From Bifidobacterium bombi DSM 19703 (lineage in GTDB: Bacteria; Actinomycetota; Actinomycetes; Actinomycetales; Bifidobacteriaceae), in NCBI RefSeq assembly GCF_000737845.1, contig NZ_ATLK01000001.1:1364001-1428000 (forward strand): a DNA stretch of 64,000 bases, written 5' to 3'. This document shows, in pieces, positions 46,186 to 56,498 of the stretch (its first letter is position 1; each line of letters starts with the position of its first letter). The position numbers and the translations under genes are program-made. The notes under the pieces are model-generated. The model did not search any database and was not told the origin of the DNA. It worked only from the letters and a program-made list of their open reading frames with translations.

Positions 46186-46500
46186 ACTATCACAGCGGCA
46201 TCGCATGGTGTCGCCCAAAGAAACTGACCGCGCCACGGCAACTGAATACCCTGCAACGGCGAAACCAAGCCCCCCTCACCTCGACCCGGAAGGCCCGTGG
46301 ATTCCCGTGCCGTTCTTTCATCGAAGCTTGGCGGCATGCCCCATCTGACGAGAACACGGAACTTACGAGACCGAACGTACGACACTAAGAATCAAAGGTA
46401 AGCATGACGATAGGCCACCCGGGTAAAACGGCGAATACCGAATGCCCAGGCAGCCTATCCTGCGTTTCAGAGACTCAACGGCTGTCACGTCACCGCCAAG

Positions 46501-49500
46501 TCACCGCTTGGCATGTCCTGCGGCCAAATGAGAGCCTGAAGCTTCATGCCTCCTGCGAGAAATCATCAGCACCCCGCCGGCACCGAACAAAATCACGACG
46601 GCTGTCACCAACGCGGCGATTGCCGTACCGGTGGAAGCCATGTTCGGGCGCGCATTGAACTGGTCGATGATCTCCACAGTGGTGATGTCATCGTCGGGTA
46701 TGACGGCATTGCCGTCTTGTGGATTGTAGGAGACCAAATCAGCCATACTGGTATCTGTCTGGGTCACATGACAGCCGGTACCTACAATGAACTCACCAAT
46801 GGTCGTCTGGTAATCATGAGCCGCATCCAAGATGACCTCACCCTTGCCGGGAAGCTCCTCGTCGGAGGGGCTGTTCTTCTGATGAGCGCAATCAAGCCGC
46901 ACTCTGAATGGGCCCGCGCCCCGAGCGGCAATCGCCGAACGGTCACCCGTGCGCTTGAGCACGACACGAAGCGTGCCGATGTCATACCTGTCCTGGGCGA
47001 GAACCTCGGCATGGCTCAAGCCATCCTTACCGGATTGCCCGCCAGGAAGCTCATTCAGCCTATTGATAGTGACCGTTCCGTTCGTCGGCGTAAGCCTATG
47101 CTCCGTGGCGCCGGAATCGTCCAGCTGATTGACGACGCACTGCGTGCCGGCCGGGAATATGCCAAAGCTTTCCGTCTCACCGTTCCGCAGGCTGAACAGG
47201 CCATCCTTCCCCGCGAGCAGATGCTGACCTCGATAATCGCACACCGCGGAGAACCGCATCTTGGCCTTCCCGTAACGGGGAGCACCGTCCCCGGTCACTT
47301 CGCGCCTGATTTGCAACGTGCCGGCATCATAGTGATTCGTCACCAACGTGGAGACCACATCAGTGTCGCTATCGTTGAGTGTGATGGAGGCGGTGCCGTC
47401 GGAGTGTCCCGTTACATTCGTGCCGGTGAACACGGTGCTGTCGGCCGCCGATGTGCCCGTCTCCTTCAGCAGGCAGGTCGAACCGGCGGGAATTGTGTCC
47501 GCAGGGGCGCTCCATACGCCCCCATCAGTCAGCGTGAACGACGTGTCGTTCCTCCCTGCAAACCTCACCGCCTGTCCATCCTTCGTAGCGCATGAGAGCG
47601 TGAAGTCAAATGGACCGAACTGACCCTTATCGGCCTTCGTGTCCACCTTCTTGCGAACCTTCATACCGGCATACCTGTAGGTATTGGTAATCAAGACCTT
47701 CTGCGTATGATCCACATCATTGGAAGGCTTGCCGTTTGAATCAACACCGTCGGCATGGGAGAGCGCCACGACATTAGTGGCGACATTGTCGACGCTCACC
47801 GAACGCTCGGTTTCACCGAATTGTCCAAGCGGGCCATGTTCGTTGACGGTGCAGGAAGTCGCCTGCTGACCGGCACTCAGTGGAATCCCACTGAGACGGC
47901 CGGCCACGTAATTGCCATCGTCGCCTTTGGATATCGTGACGGACCCCGTTTCCTTGGTGCCGAAGAGTACGTTCTGCCCTTGTGCGTTTCGACAATCAAC
48001 ATCAGCAACGACGTGCGCGGGCGCATAACCTTTCGCCAGGCCATTCACCTCCTTGGCTATCTCCAACGAACCCGTAGAGATATGCACTCCGACCGGTACC
48101 GGCGCCAGAGGAGTGGAACTACCAGACATATTGGTGTAGTACAGACCAAATTGGCCCTTAGCCTCTTGCGGTCCGGCCTTGGCATCCATCGAGGCGTTAC
48201 CCTCAGCCGATCCAGCCACGTTCTTGGAAGAATACGTAACGTCTACCCCATCCCCAGGGCTGAGTTCCCCTCCCGTCCGACTGAAATCGACGGTCACGCG
48301 AATCCCCGTGACCTTCGACCAATCAGCGACGCTCGCGCTCGGCATCCAGCTGACCGAAGGATCGGTGGAACACGCATCAGGAACCTGTGAGACACCATTC
48401 AACAGGGACGGCCAAGTGCCCACGCACGGCGAAGCGCTCGTGGTCGCCTCTATCGTCGCGGCTCCTGCCGGAACACCCAACACCTTGGGTGCTCCGGTGA
48501 GTTCCGGACGATAGGTGGAACCTCGGTTTTCACCGCTTGCGACCATCATCTTATCGCCCTTCTGCGGCAACTCCTCAAAGAACTGAGCACGTTGAAGCGG
48601 GACGGTTCCTGCATTGACCATATGCAATACCCAGTCATCGATGCCACCTATCGCCGTATTTGCCTCGCAAGGACTGCGGTAATACTTCTTACCATCCTTG
48701 CCGGTGAACGTGACGTCGCATTTCGCACTTGGATCCGTAAAGCTCACCGCTCCGTCCAAGGCCCCTCTGACGCCCTTCAACGCGTAGATGTTCTCTCCAT
48801 ATGAAGGCAAGACGTTCGCCGAGGTCTTGGCGCCTCGTTCCGCACCACTGAGCGCTACCGGGGAGCTAGGCGACGGCATGCCGTCGACAGAAATCGCATA
48901 CAGGCCAACAGGCTGTTTATCGGTATGCACCTTCACCGGGAGGGTAATCTGTTGCCCGGAACGGGCCCCAGGCTGCAACTCCAACCAGATGCGGATTCGC
49001 AGTTGCTCTCCGGGATTCATGCGGCTCTTGCCCGCCGGCCACGTAAGCTTGATCTTCCCGGCAGTCGAAGTATCCAGCGAAGGCACTGTGGTAACGCCGC
49101 CCGTATGGCTAGAATCCGGCTCGAAGGTCATCGCTGGATCCCCGACCGTAGCACCGAAACCTGTGTACACCAGCTGATCGGGCAGATCAAGCGTAATGTC
49201 ATCCAAGCTAATATATGCGGTGCTGCTTGCGCGGTTTGAAACATAAATATCCCAAGGCACCATCTGCCCGATGGTGGCGGTGGAGGCGCCGTTATTGGCG
49301 AATTCAGACAGCCCCAGATCCGCACTACCCTGTGAGCGCTTCACACTTGCGACTGCGGTATCACTTGCGCTACTCGACAGTTCGGAGGTTTTCGACTCAA
49401 CCTGCACCGACAGCAACACCGTATCCGTCGCATCGGTCGGCTTGAAACTCACGGCTTGCGAGGTTCCCCTCACCGTACTCCGTTGTTTTGCACCATACGT

Positions 49501-51690
49501 TACGCCAGCGCGCCAATCATTACGAGTCGAGGAGAACAGCTGTGCATTGCCGTTGGCATCAGGGTTGTCGAACGTGAATCGAAGACCCTGGACATCAGAG
49601 AATCTTGAATTCGCCACAGGCATGGCATAGCCGGAATTCGAAGCAGTGTTCAACAGCTGCCAATCACCGTCCTGCCATTGCATCGCTCCATTGACGCCGA
49701 ACGGGCCGTACGCGGAAACCTTTACTCGTGAGGCACCCGAAGGGAAATCAATGGTCTTCAGTCCAGTGAAGTCATGGTTCTTCCAGAACCCACTAGTCTT
49801 TTGTGCGACTTCGCCCGTGTCGTTTGCAAGTCCCTGGTCCTCGGGCCAATCAGTCATGGTGACCTTGGTGGGCGACAGCGTCGAACAGGCGTCACCCACA
49901 TTTTGCCCGGAACAGCTGTCGGCGCGACCTTGCAAGGAAACCGTCAACGGACTGTCCGGCTTCGTTTCGTTCACCACGGAGGGATCGATGTTGGAAGCGG
50001 CCTTGGTCTTGACTGAGCCTGAAATATAGGTACGATTCATAGCGACAGAGGAACTGGGCCAACGACCTCCACCAGTAATCGGATCAAGTACCTGTGCAAA
50101 AACTCTGTTCTTGCCTGAAGTCTGCGACCCATCCGACTTGGGAACGAACTTGCTGCCATCGGCTCTGAGCGTACTGCGCACCCTAGTGGACAAATCCACA
50201 TGCAAATTGTTCCCGCTGGTGATCGTCCCACCATCTTGCTCCGGATCGGTACCTTGGAACGTGACGGACACTCCAACCACATCACTGAGCTGTTCTTCAG
50301 TCATGGCATTCGCATCTTGCGCCGTGGTCTTCGTGAACGAATACCTGTGCGCCCCATCCACTCCGGGAGTGTAGCGCAACAACCAAACCACGGACTGTTC
50401 AAGCGACACCTCACTCGGAATATCCGCTGAAATGGAAATTCGCGTCAAATCCTGTTTATTGAATATGTTGGGAATTTCGAAACTGTCTAGCTTGCCGTTC
50501 TTGATGTCATCGACTGTATTGCGATCAAACGGATTCTTCACGGCAGCCGCGTGGGCCTGATCGAAATCCGTCGGCGGCAATGCACACGCCGGAATATTGG
50601 TATCCGAACACATCGCCGGCTCGATGACCCTTATGTAGGACGCACGACTGGGAGAAGAGCTCTTGGCTTGAAGCCGGTAATTCAGATTCGGATAATCACC
50701 CTGACTGACCGCGCCATACGGAGGCACGACCACGGGGGGCTTGTTAGCGGTGTTCGAATCCGATGGTGGGTCGGTGGAGCTTGAAGAATCGCCGGTGGCA
50801 TCCACGTTCGGAGTACCGTCCTGAATGTTGAAATCGGCCTGGCCTGCACCTTGGTATTCTTGCAAATCACCTTGTCCCGGACTATGAACGGTAAGTGACT
50901 TAGAGTACACCTCAAGGGTCTGTTTCACAACTCGGGTAGCCGCCTGCGAACCTGAACGGGCAAATGGGGAAGGAGACGAGAAGCCGACAAGCGCTCCCTT
51001 AGGCTTGGGAAGCCCGGCGGATTGCGTCCCCAAAGTGCCTTCCGACGCATCCGCCAAGCCTCGAGGAGCGGTCTGCAACGCATTCGCGCCCAACGCCTGA
51101 CCCGAAGCATCCGTGGAATGGCCAGTGACGAAGCAATCATGACGTGTGCAATCACGCTCCTTGACTCGAATATTCCAGTTGAGCACAAACTCACGAACCG
51201 CAGCGGATGGCGTCACACCCGATCCCGGGGCAGGGACGTAAGGGTTGGTGGAATCCCTACTACGAGCAGCATCGTTGGGTACAACCATGAAACGGACACC
51301 TGTGATATCCTCACGCTTCACAGTCGAATTGGGGAAGGTTTCTGGAATGACATATCCTTTGAACGACCCATCCTGATCCTGCCAACTGCCATTGGGTTTT
51401 GGCAATTCAATCCAGTTGTCCCGTGTCGTTTGCACCTCGATCTTGGAGATGGTGTCGTACTTGAGGTACCAGCCATTGTCATAAGGCGTGGATGAAGTAT
51501 TGATGCCGGAGATGGACATCAGGTTGAAGTTCGGACCCCACGTACCAGCGAACGTATCATCGTTCGAGACATATTCGAATGTGTCATCACGATCCGTGAC
51601 CCTGGCATAGCTCATGTCCGGATCCACACCCCACATGAGGTGAGATGAGACCTCCATATCCGATTGCGCATAGATGGACTCAACAGGCAC
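46501..51690 (-). CDS. Giant surface protein, C-terminal part (frameshifted from 51612-54257)
   Basis: A 1729-codon frame with no signal peptide of its own; its first codons continue, in another frame, the ORF at 51612-54257. It is rich in Ser, Thr, Asn and Asp and has the look of an extracellular stalk. From about residue 1240 to 1690 there are four related modules, each starting like GSLEIAKEVNG, AGMKVRKKVDT, GTLQIRREVTG or GTLRVVLKRTG and each with a conserved Cys pair; they resemble SpaA/DUF5979-type repeats. The C-terminus has MASTG, a hydrophobic helix and a basic tail (SRRRHEAS), a sortase-type anchor with a non-canonical motif. Without the upstream ORF the product could not be exported. 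Ligand unknown. Confidence 0.82.
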   Translation of the reverse strand: MPVESIYAQSDMEVSSHLMWGVDPDMSYARVTDRDDTFEYVSNDDTFAGTWGPNFNLMSISGINTSSTPYDNGWYLKYDTISKIEVQTTRDNWIELPKPNGSWQDQDGSFKGYVIPETFPNSTVKREDITGVRFMVVPNDAARSRDSTNPYVPAPGSGVTPSAAVREFVLNWNIRVKERDCTRHDCFVTGHSTDASGQALGANALQTAPRGLADASEGTLGTQSAGLPKPKGALVGFSSPSPFARSGSQAATRVVKQTLEVYSKSLTVHSPGQGDLQEYQGAGQADFNIQDGTPNVDATGDSSSSTDPPSDSNTANKPPVVVPPYGAVSQGDYPNLNYRLQAKSSSPSRASYIRVIEPAMCSDTNIPACALPPTDFDQAHAAAVKNPFDRNTVDDIKNGKLDSFEIPNIFNKQDLTRISISADIPSEVSLEQSVVWLLRYTPGVDGAHRYSFTKTTAQDANAMTEEQLSDVVGVSVTFQGTDPEQDGGTITSGNNLHVDLSTRVRSTLRADGSKFVPKSDGSQTSGKNRVFAQVLDPITGGGRWPSSSVAMNRTYISGSVKTKAASNIDPSVVNETKPDSPLTVSLQGRADSCSGQNVGDACSTLSPTKVTMTDWPEDQGLANDTGEVAQKTSGFWKNHDFTGLKTIDFPSGASRVKVSAYGPFGVNGAMQWQDGDWQLLNTASNSGYAMPVANSRFSDVQGLRFTFDNPDANGNAQLFSSTRNDWRAGVTYGAKQRSTVRGTSQAVSFKPTDATDTVLLSVQVESKTSELSSSASDTAVASVKRSQGSADLGLSEFANNGASTATIGQMVPWDIYVSNRASSTAYISLDDITLDLPDQLVYTGFGATVGDPAMTFEPDSSHTGGVTTVPSLDTSTAGKIKLTWPAGKSRMNPGEQLRIRIWLELQPGARSGQQITLPVKVHTDKQPVGLYAISVDGMPSPSSPVALSGAERGAKTSANVLPSYGENIYALKGVRGALDGAVSFTDPSAKCDVTFTGKDGKKYYRSPCEANTAIGGIDDWVLHMVNAGTVPLQRAQFFEELPQKGDKMMVASGENRGSTYRPELTGAPKVLGVPAGAATIEATTSASPCVGTWPSLLNGVSQVPDACSTDPSVSWMPSASVADWSKVTGIRVTVDFSRTGGELSPGDGVDVTYSSKNVAGSAEGNASMDAKAGPQEAKGQFGLYYTNMSGSSTPLAPVPVGVHISTGSLEIAKEVNGLAKGYAPAHVVADVDCRNAQGQNVLFGTKETGSVTISKGDDGNYVAGRLSGIPLSAGQQATSCTVNEHGPLGQFGETERSVSVDNVATNVVALSHADGVDSNGKPSNDVDHTQKVLITNTYRYAGMKVRKKVDTKADKGQFGPFDFTLSCATKDGQAVRFAGRNDTSFTLTDGGVWSAPADTIPAGSTCLLKETGTSAADSTVFTGTNVTGHSDGTASITLNDSDTDVVSTLVTNHYDAGTLQIRREVTGDGAPRYGKAKMRFSAVCDYRGQHLLAGKDGLFSLRNGETESFGIFPAGTQCVVNQLDDSGATEHRLTPTNGTVTINRLNELPGGQSGKDGLSHAEVLAQDRYDIGTLRVVLKRTGDRSAIAARGAGPFRVRLDCAHQKNSPSDEELPGKGEVILDAAHDYQTTIGEFIVGTGCHVTQTDTSMADLVSYNPQDGNAVIPDDDITTVEIIDQFNARPNMASTGTAIAALVTAVVILFGAGGVLMISRRRHEASGSHLAAGHAKR

Positions 51691-54257
51691 ATCATGCTGG
51701 TGTACTTGATGTTCGCCCAGCCATCCATCTTCAAAAAGCCATGTTTAACGTCATCTTTCGTCGGGTATTTGATTACGTCGATATGACGACCGGAACTATC
51801 CGCGTCAAGCTTCGAGACGGAGACGACCTTGCCGTCATCGGTGACGCCTTCCGCGTTGAGCACAGTGGAGTTTCCGATTTGATACGGCGTCGGAATCTGG
51901 CCCTTGTCGTCAATCTTGTCAGTCTCATCGGTATTGGATCCCGGCGCGTTGGTGCCGTCCCGACGTGTGCTGCGTTCAGTGAACGCAACGAACTGATCAA
52001 GCGCCTTCATGGCATCAAAGGGACTGTTGTTGCCCGAATCGAATACGAACCTTATGCCTGTGACATCGCTTGGGACCGCACCGCAGGCATCATGCAATTT
52101 CCTTCGCAGGTCTTCGGCCGACAACCTGTACAGCGATGAGTTGCCTTTCGCGGGAACGTGGTCAAGCACGACCCAGCGACCATTGACCTGCACCTGTACG
52201 TCCAGACTGGTGTTTTGCGGCAAAGGCGTGGGCTGAATCGACTTGATGTCGAAGGCGTTCCAGAAGTTTCTGGACTTGTCGCCAGCTTCGTCGTTGTTGA
52301 CCACGTTGCCATTGACGTCAAGCTTCTTGGGCTGCCACGAATCCTCGACGGTGACCTTGTTCGGCTTCAGCGCATATGTCTTTGAGGATATACCGGCCTT
52401 AAGCTGCGCAATGACGCTCGCACCCGGCGACACACTCTGAGTGGGACTCACCTTTTTGACCACGTTTAATTCGATCACGGGCTTGACGAGCGTAACGCCT
52501 GACGATAATTCCTTGCTCGCCTCCAAGCCATTATGCGTAACGACTTTGGTCACGACAGTGCTCACCGAGTTCTTCGCCGTGCCTCCGTTGGGGAACGTCA
52601 TGTCGCTGCTGGTCTTCACCGTGAAGTTGACGGTGGTGTGCGCACCATGCTCAATGGGATCGATCGTGCCGGCACCTCCGTCGAATTCGACATCAAACCC
52701 TGAAATGTCGCCAGTCGGATTTGCCGGCACACTGGAATCGCCGAAGGTCCTGACCTGATCGGCCGTCCCATCCAGCATATGATAGGTCACCTTCCCGCTG
52801 TGGGCGCCTTGCGGGAGGATGATGGGGGAGAAACCACCGAACTTGATATCTTTATCAAAAAAGCCTTGTTTGCTGGAAACGATGAGCTTGTGCACATTGG
52901 TGCCCATATTGCTCACCGAAATGACATCAGTGAAACGGTTCCCGGCAGGGTAGCTGGGATTCGTGTCCGTTCCATTGAAGAGCTGGGTGCTGTCGACGGA
53001 GATGCTCGGAGGGGATAGCGTGAAGCTGGCGTTGGCGGACGAAACGTCACCCGTTTTATTTCCCTTGGATGCCTGAACGCTCACTGTGTTGTTGATCGTC
53101 ACCGAAGTCTTCGACTGCGTCAGTGGGGTGTGTGCATCGTCATTGCGATCATCACCCCTTTGCTTGAGATTGATGACGAACTGTGGAATGGACACGTCCT
53201 TCGCCATATCACCTTTGAACGTAAATCGAAGCCCGGCCACCTGACTTGCCCTTACGCCGTCAGGCAACATAAAGTCTGCAGAATCCCTGCCTTGTTTCCA
53301 ATTCCAGGAACCCGCAGTGTATACATAGGCATCCACCCGCACCGTATCTGCACCGGAGGGCAGACGGTTCATTGAGTCAAATCCTTCGAAATTGAAAAAG
53401 CGGAAGGGATTGCTCTCATCAAGTTTGCTCGTTCCGTTCGGAGTCTTCGAACCTTGAGGCTCGGAGACGACCAAGGACGTGATTCTGCCGTTCGCGCCAC
53501 CTCGGACAGACAAGATCAGAGCAACGTTGCCATCGGAACCATAGGTACCATTTTGCGGATTGAAACTCGCGTTGATATTGGCGGACAAAGATTCGAGCAC
53601 ATGCACAATGATGGAGGAAGCGGACGAGGCGGTCGCCGAGTTGGGACCCGAGAGATTGGCCAAATTCTCAATCGTCTGGTTGTTACGCGGATCATCAGGA
53701 GTGAAATCATCAGGAACCTTCAGCGTGACGCTGACGGAGCTCTGCCCCACGGCGAGACCAGTGCCGCCATCGAAGCTCTGCCTTGGAGTGACGGTCAGCT
53801 TCGTGGCGTTCCCAACCTTCTGCGGCCGGGCGTCGAGTGGTGTTCCTCCTTCACTCCAAACGACTGTGGAGTTCAGGCTGCTATCGACTGAGACGTCTGT
53901 AATCCCGAAGTCCTTGAACTGCGCAGGGAATTGGTCTTCAAGCTTGACACCAGGACAATTACGCTCAGAACAGCTCAAATTGAACCGCAATGTGAATGAA
54001 TCGCCTGCCTTGAGCGCCGCGGGGTCCGAACCTTGCACCCCACCGACGGACTGTGAGAGGCCGAGGAATTGATACTTGCCCGGTTGGATGGCGGTGGCGG
54101 CAGGCACTCCACCTATGAGCAAAGTTGAGAGAGCGGCCACCAGCGCCACCAGCCACTTCAGCCAAGAGCGTATCGGCGTACGACGATTCCCCCGCTTATT
54201 CGCCATGGCAGGCATATTGCCGGTTGACCGGTGTCTCCCATTCTGCCTAAACATCAT
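51612..54257 (-). CDS. Giant surface protein, N-terminal part (frame ends after a shift near 51695)
   Basis: The frame starts at 54257 (AGAGGG 6 bases upstream) with a long signal peptide: basic n-region, SWLKWLVALVAALSTLLIGG, cleavage near ATA/IQP (about residue 57). Repeated beta-rich segments follow, with similar phrases in the C-terminal ORF (GVRFMVVPNDA, GLRFTFDNPDA and here GLRFTFKGDMA, GIRFVFDSGNN), so both belong to one protein. The genuine sequence ends at about residue 855 (DGWANIKYTS); the last 26 codons are read out of frame. The joined product would be about 2585 residues. The role is probably adhesion (inference). Confidence 0.82.
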   Translation of the reverse strand: MMFRQNGRHRSTGNMPAMANKRGNRRTPIRSWLKWLVALVAALSTLLIGGVPAATAIQPGKYQFLGLSQSVGGVQGSDPAALKAGDSFTLRFNLSCSERNCPGVKLEDQFPAQFKDFGITDVSVDSSLNSTVVWSEGGTPLDARPQKVGNATKLTVTPRQSFDGGTGLAVGQSSVSVTLKVPDDFTPDDPRNNQTIENLANLSGPNSATASSASSIIVHVLESLSANINASFNPQNGTYGSDGNVALILSVRGGANGRITSLVVSEPQGSKTPNGTSKLDESNPFRFFNFEGFDSMNRLPSGADTVRVDAYVYTAGSWNWKQGRDSADFMLPDGVRASQVAGLRFTFKGDMAKDVSIPQFVINLKQRGDDRNDDAHTPLTQSKTSVTINNTVSVQASKGNKTGDVSSANASFTLSPPSISVDSTQLFNGTDTNPSYPAGNRFTDVISVSNMGTNVHKLIVSSKQGFFDKDIKFGGFSPIILPQGAHSGKVTYHMLDGTADQVRTFGDSSVPANPTGDISGFDVEFDGGAGTIDPIEHGAHTTVNFTVKTSSDMTFPNGGTAKNSVSTVVTKVVTHNGLEASKELSSGVTLVKPVIELNVVKKVSPTQSVSPGASVIAQLKAGISSKTYALKPNKVTVEDSWQPKKLDVNGNVVNNDEAGDKSRNFWNAFDIKSIQPTPLPQNTSLDVQVQVNGRWVVLDHVPAKGNSSLYRLSAEDLRRKLHDACGAVPSDVTGIRFVFDSGNNSPFDAMKALDQFVAFTERSTRRDGTNAPGSNTDETDKIDDKGQIPTPYQIGNSTVLNAEGVTDDGKVVSVSKLDADSSGRHIDVIKYPTKDDVKHGFLKMDGWANIKYTSMMCLLSPSMRNRIWRSHLTSCGVWIRT

Positions 54258-54914
54258 CGTGAGCCCTCTTTCAGAAGCGACTGTCTGACTTCAACCTACG
54301 TCAGACGTTTTATATAGCATAAATATTGTAAATCACTATCATAATAACCTATTTAATATCCAGTTTAGTCATTTTTCAAAATACCGTATTCTTTTTCTGC
54401 CAGCATGAACATAATTTCTGCACGCGATATTAACAGAAGAATACATAGATATCCCATGCACGCTGCCATGTGACGGACAACGAAGGTCGTTATATAATCT
54501 AAGAACGTTTGACACCAAAAACCAGTTTTTTACTATATTCAAATATCGACGCGCCAACACATTCCACTATTTCGAAGCACGAATGAAGGACACGACGCCG
54601 AGTACGCAATCACATCCTAGGCTCCCAAGGACAGCAAAGAACACAACACTTTTCTCCCCGACATCATCTCGTCCTACGGGCCTCAAGAGCTACGCTGGTG
54701 TATGGGTCTGCCGCCAGATCTACCAATGCACCACGGCCGATAACGACATCGTGCCACAGATGACCAGTGAAAGGTTAGTATCATGGCGCTCTGCATCTTC
54801 GGGCGTTTCCCATACAGTTGTCCTATCATGAAATAAGCGGGTTTACCGTCGAATCCGTACAACACGCAGCGGCCGGTAATGACGGGGTCGCGACACAATG
54901 ATGAGAGGTTCACT
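54258..54914. other. AT-rich intergenic region between the surface-protein and gldA genes
   Basis: About 650 bases. The part 54290-54560 is strongly AT-rich and should hold the promoter of the surface protein on the minus strand. The remainder leads to gldA. Short frames lack ribosome binding sites and recognisable products. Confidence 0.45.
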
Positions 54915-56000
54915 ATGCGTAAAGTTTTATGTTCACCTGGTAGCTATATCCAGCAGGAAGGCGCCATGGGACAGTTGGCGAAAGAATACTCGGCCATCGG
55001 GTCAGTCGGCGCGTATGTGCTTGTCGACCCCACAATTGACGAGCTCTACCACGACGAAATCGTATCCAGTTTCGAGCAGGACCATGTATCTTACCAACTA
55101 GTCAAGTTCGGCGGAGAATGCTCCATGGAGGAGGTTGAGCGCAATCGCAAGAACCTTGGCCAAGCCGACGCCGTGATCGGCATCGGCGGAGGCAAGACCC
55201 TCGATACAGCCAAAGCAGTGGCACATTTCGCCCATCTCCCGGTCATCATCGTACCGACCGCCGCGTCGTCCGACGCCCCCTGCTCACGACTCGCAGTGCT
55301 TTATACGCCCGAAGGAGTGTTCGACAAGTACCTGCCTCTGCCCGCCAACCCGAACGTCGTCATCATGGATACCGACATCATCGCCAAGGCACCGGTGCGG
55401 TTCCTGGTCTCCGGTTTGGGCGACGCCTTCGCCACCTATTATGAGGCCGCCGCCTGCGTTCAGTCCAACGCCACCACGATGACCGGCGGACACGCCACCA
55501 ACGCGGCCTTCGCATTGGCAAAGCTGTGCCACGACACATTGCTTGAAGATGGCGTGAAGGCTGTGGCCGCAGCCAAGGCGGGTGTGCGCACCGCAGCCTT
55601 GGAAAACATCATCGAGACAAACACCTTACTTTCGGGCTTGGGCTTCGAGTCAAGCGGCTTGGCGGCCGCCCACTCCATCCACGATGGCATGACCGCACTG
55701 GAAGGCACGCACAAGATGCTGCACGGCGAGAAGGTGGCATACGGCACCTTAGCTCAATTGGTGCTGGAAGATAGGCCACTCGAAGAAGTCAAAGAGGTCT
55801 ACAGCTTCTTCCGTCAAGTCGGACTACCCACCTCCCTGGCCGAAATCGGCATCGCCGATGCCACAGACGAAGACCTCCTCAAGGTGGGCGAACACGCCTG
55901 CGGTTCGGATGAGACCATGGGCAACATGCCTTTTGAAGTCACTCCTGTCGATGTTGCCCATGCGCTGCGCGCGGCGGACGCACTCGGCAAGGCACTGTAA
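54915..56000 (+). CDS. gldA: Glycerol dehydrogenase, iron/zinc-containing ADH family
   Basis: A 361-residue NAD+-dependent enzyme that oxidises glycerol to dihydroxyacetone or reduces dihydroxyacetone or related carbonyls. The NAD loop reads VIGIGGGKTLDTAKAVAH. The metal ligands are Asp170 (GLGDAFATYYEA), His253 (AAHSIHDG) and His270 (LHGEKVAYG), as in bacterial GldA. Length matches the family. The ATG at 54915 follows GAGAGG. Single gene. Confidence 0.94.
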   Translation: MRKVLCSPGSYIQQEGAMGQLAKEYSAIGSVGAYVLVDPTIDELYHDEIVSSFEQDHVSYQLVKFGGECSMEEVERNRKNLGQADAVIGIGGGKTLDTAKAVAHFAHLPVIIVPTAASSDAPCSRLAVLYTPEGVFDKYLPLPANPNVVIMDTDIIAKAPVRFLVSGLGDAFATYYEAAACVQSNATTMTGGHATNAAFALAKLCHDTLLEDGVKAVAAAKAGVRTAALENIIETNTLLSGLGFESSGLAAAHSIHDGMTALEGTHKMLHGEKVAYGTLAQLVLEDRPLEEVKEVYSFFRQVGLPTSLAEIGIADATDEDLLKVGEHACGSDETMGNMPFEVTPVDVAHALRAADALGKAL

Positions 56001-56342
56001 CCCGAACCCGGCGTTCCGATTGAATAATTTATTCGGCTCCCTGGATGTGGACTGCATTTGCCAGGGAGCCGGATGGCACACACCCAGTTGGGTCTCGCAC
56101 ACTCCCGCCATCTTACGTCCTAGCGGGGTAGCAACAGTCGAATAGTGTGCACAGCCGTCTCGCACACTCGGCAACCATCACACAAGCAACGCCTCAGAAC
56201 GCCAGAGAATACCCGTTTCACAAGTCAGTCCGCCTCATACGGGCCTGTAAGAAATTCCGTTCTTCTTTTTCTCTATACAATTCCTCACAGGCCCGCAATC
56301 AACCGCTTCTAATAATCCGCGCCTCCCAATCCTCATTCGTTT

Positions 56343-56445
56343 CATCCATCCAACTCTCCTCAATTTCGTTTTGCCTTTCCCTGCTTCCCTCCGTTCGCTT
56401 CGCCTTTCCCGACTTCCCCTCTCCTTTCTCGTTTTTCTCACCGGT
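56343..56445 (+). repeat. Long polypyrimidine tract
   Basis: About 100 bases made almost only of C and T on the plus strand, with scattered G and few A, containing repeated TTTCCC/CTTCC words. The strand asymmetry is extreme for this window. It lies in the gene-poor stretch between gldA and amtB. Role unknown. Confidence 0.6.
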
Positions 56446-56498
56446 GAAAGCATAAATCCCAAATCAACGTACTACAGATAAAACGAACCTCAAACACC

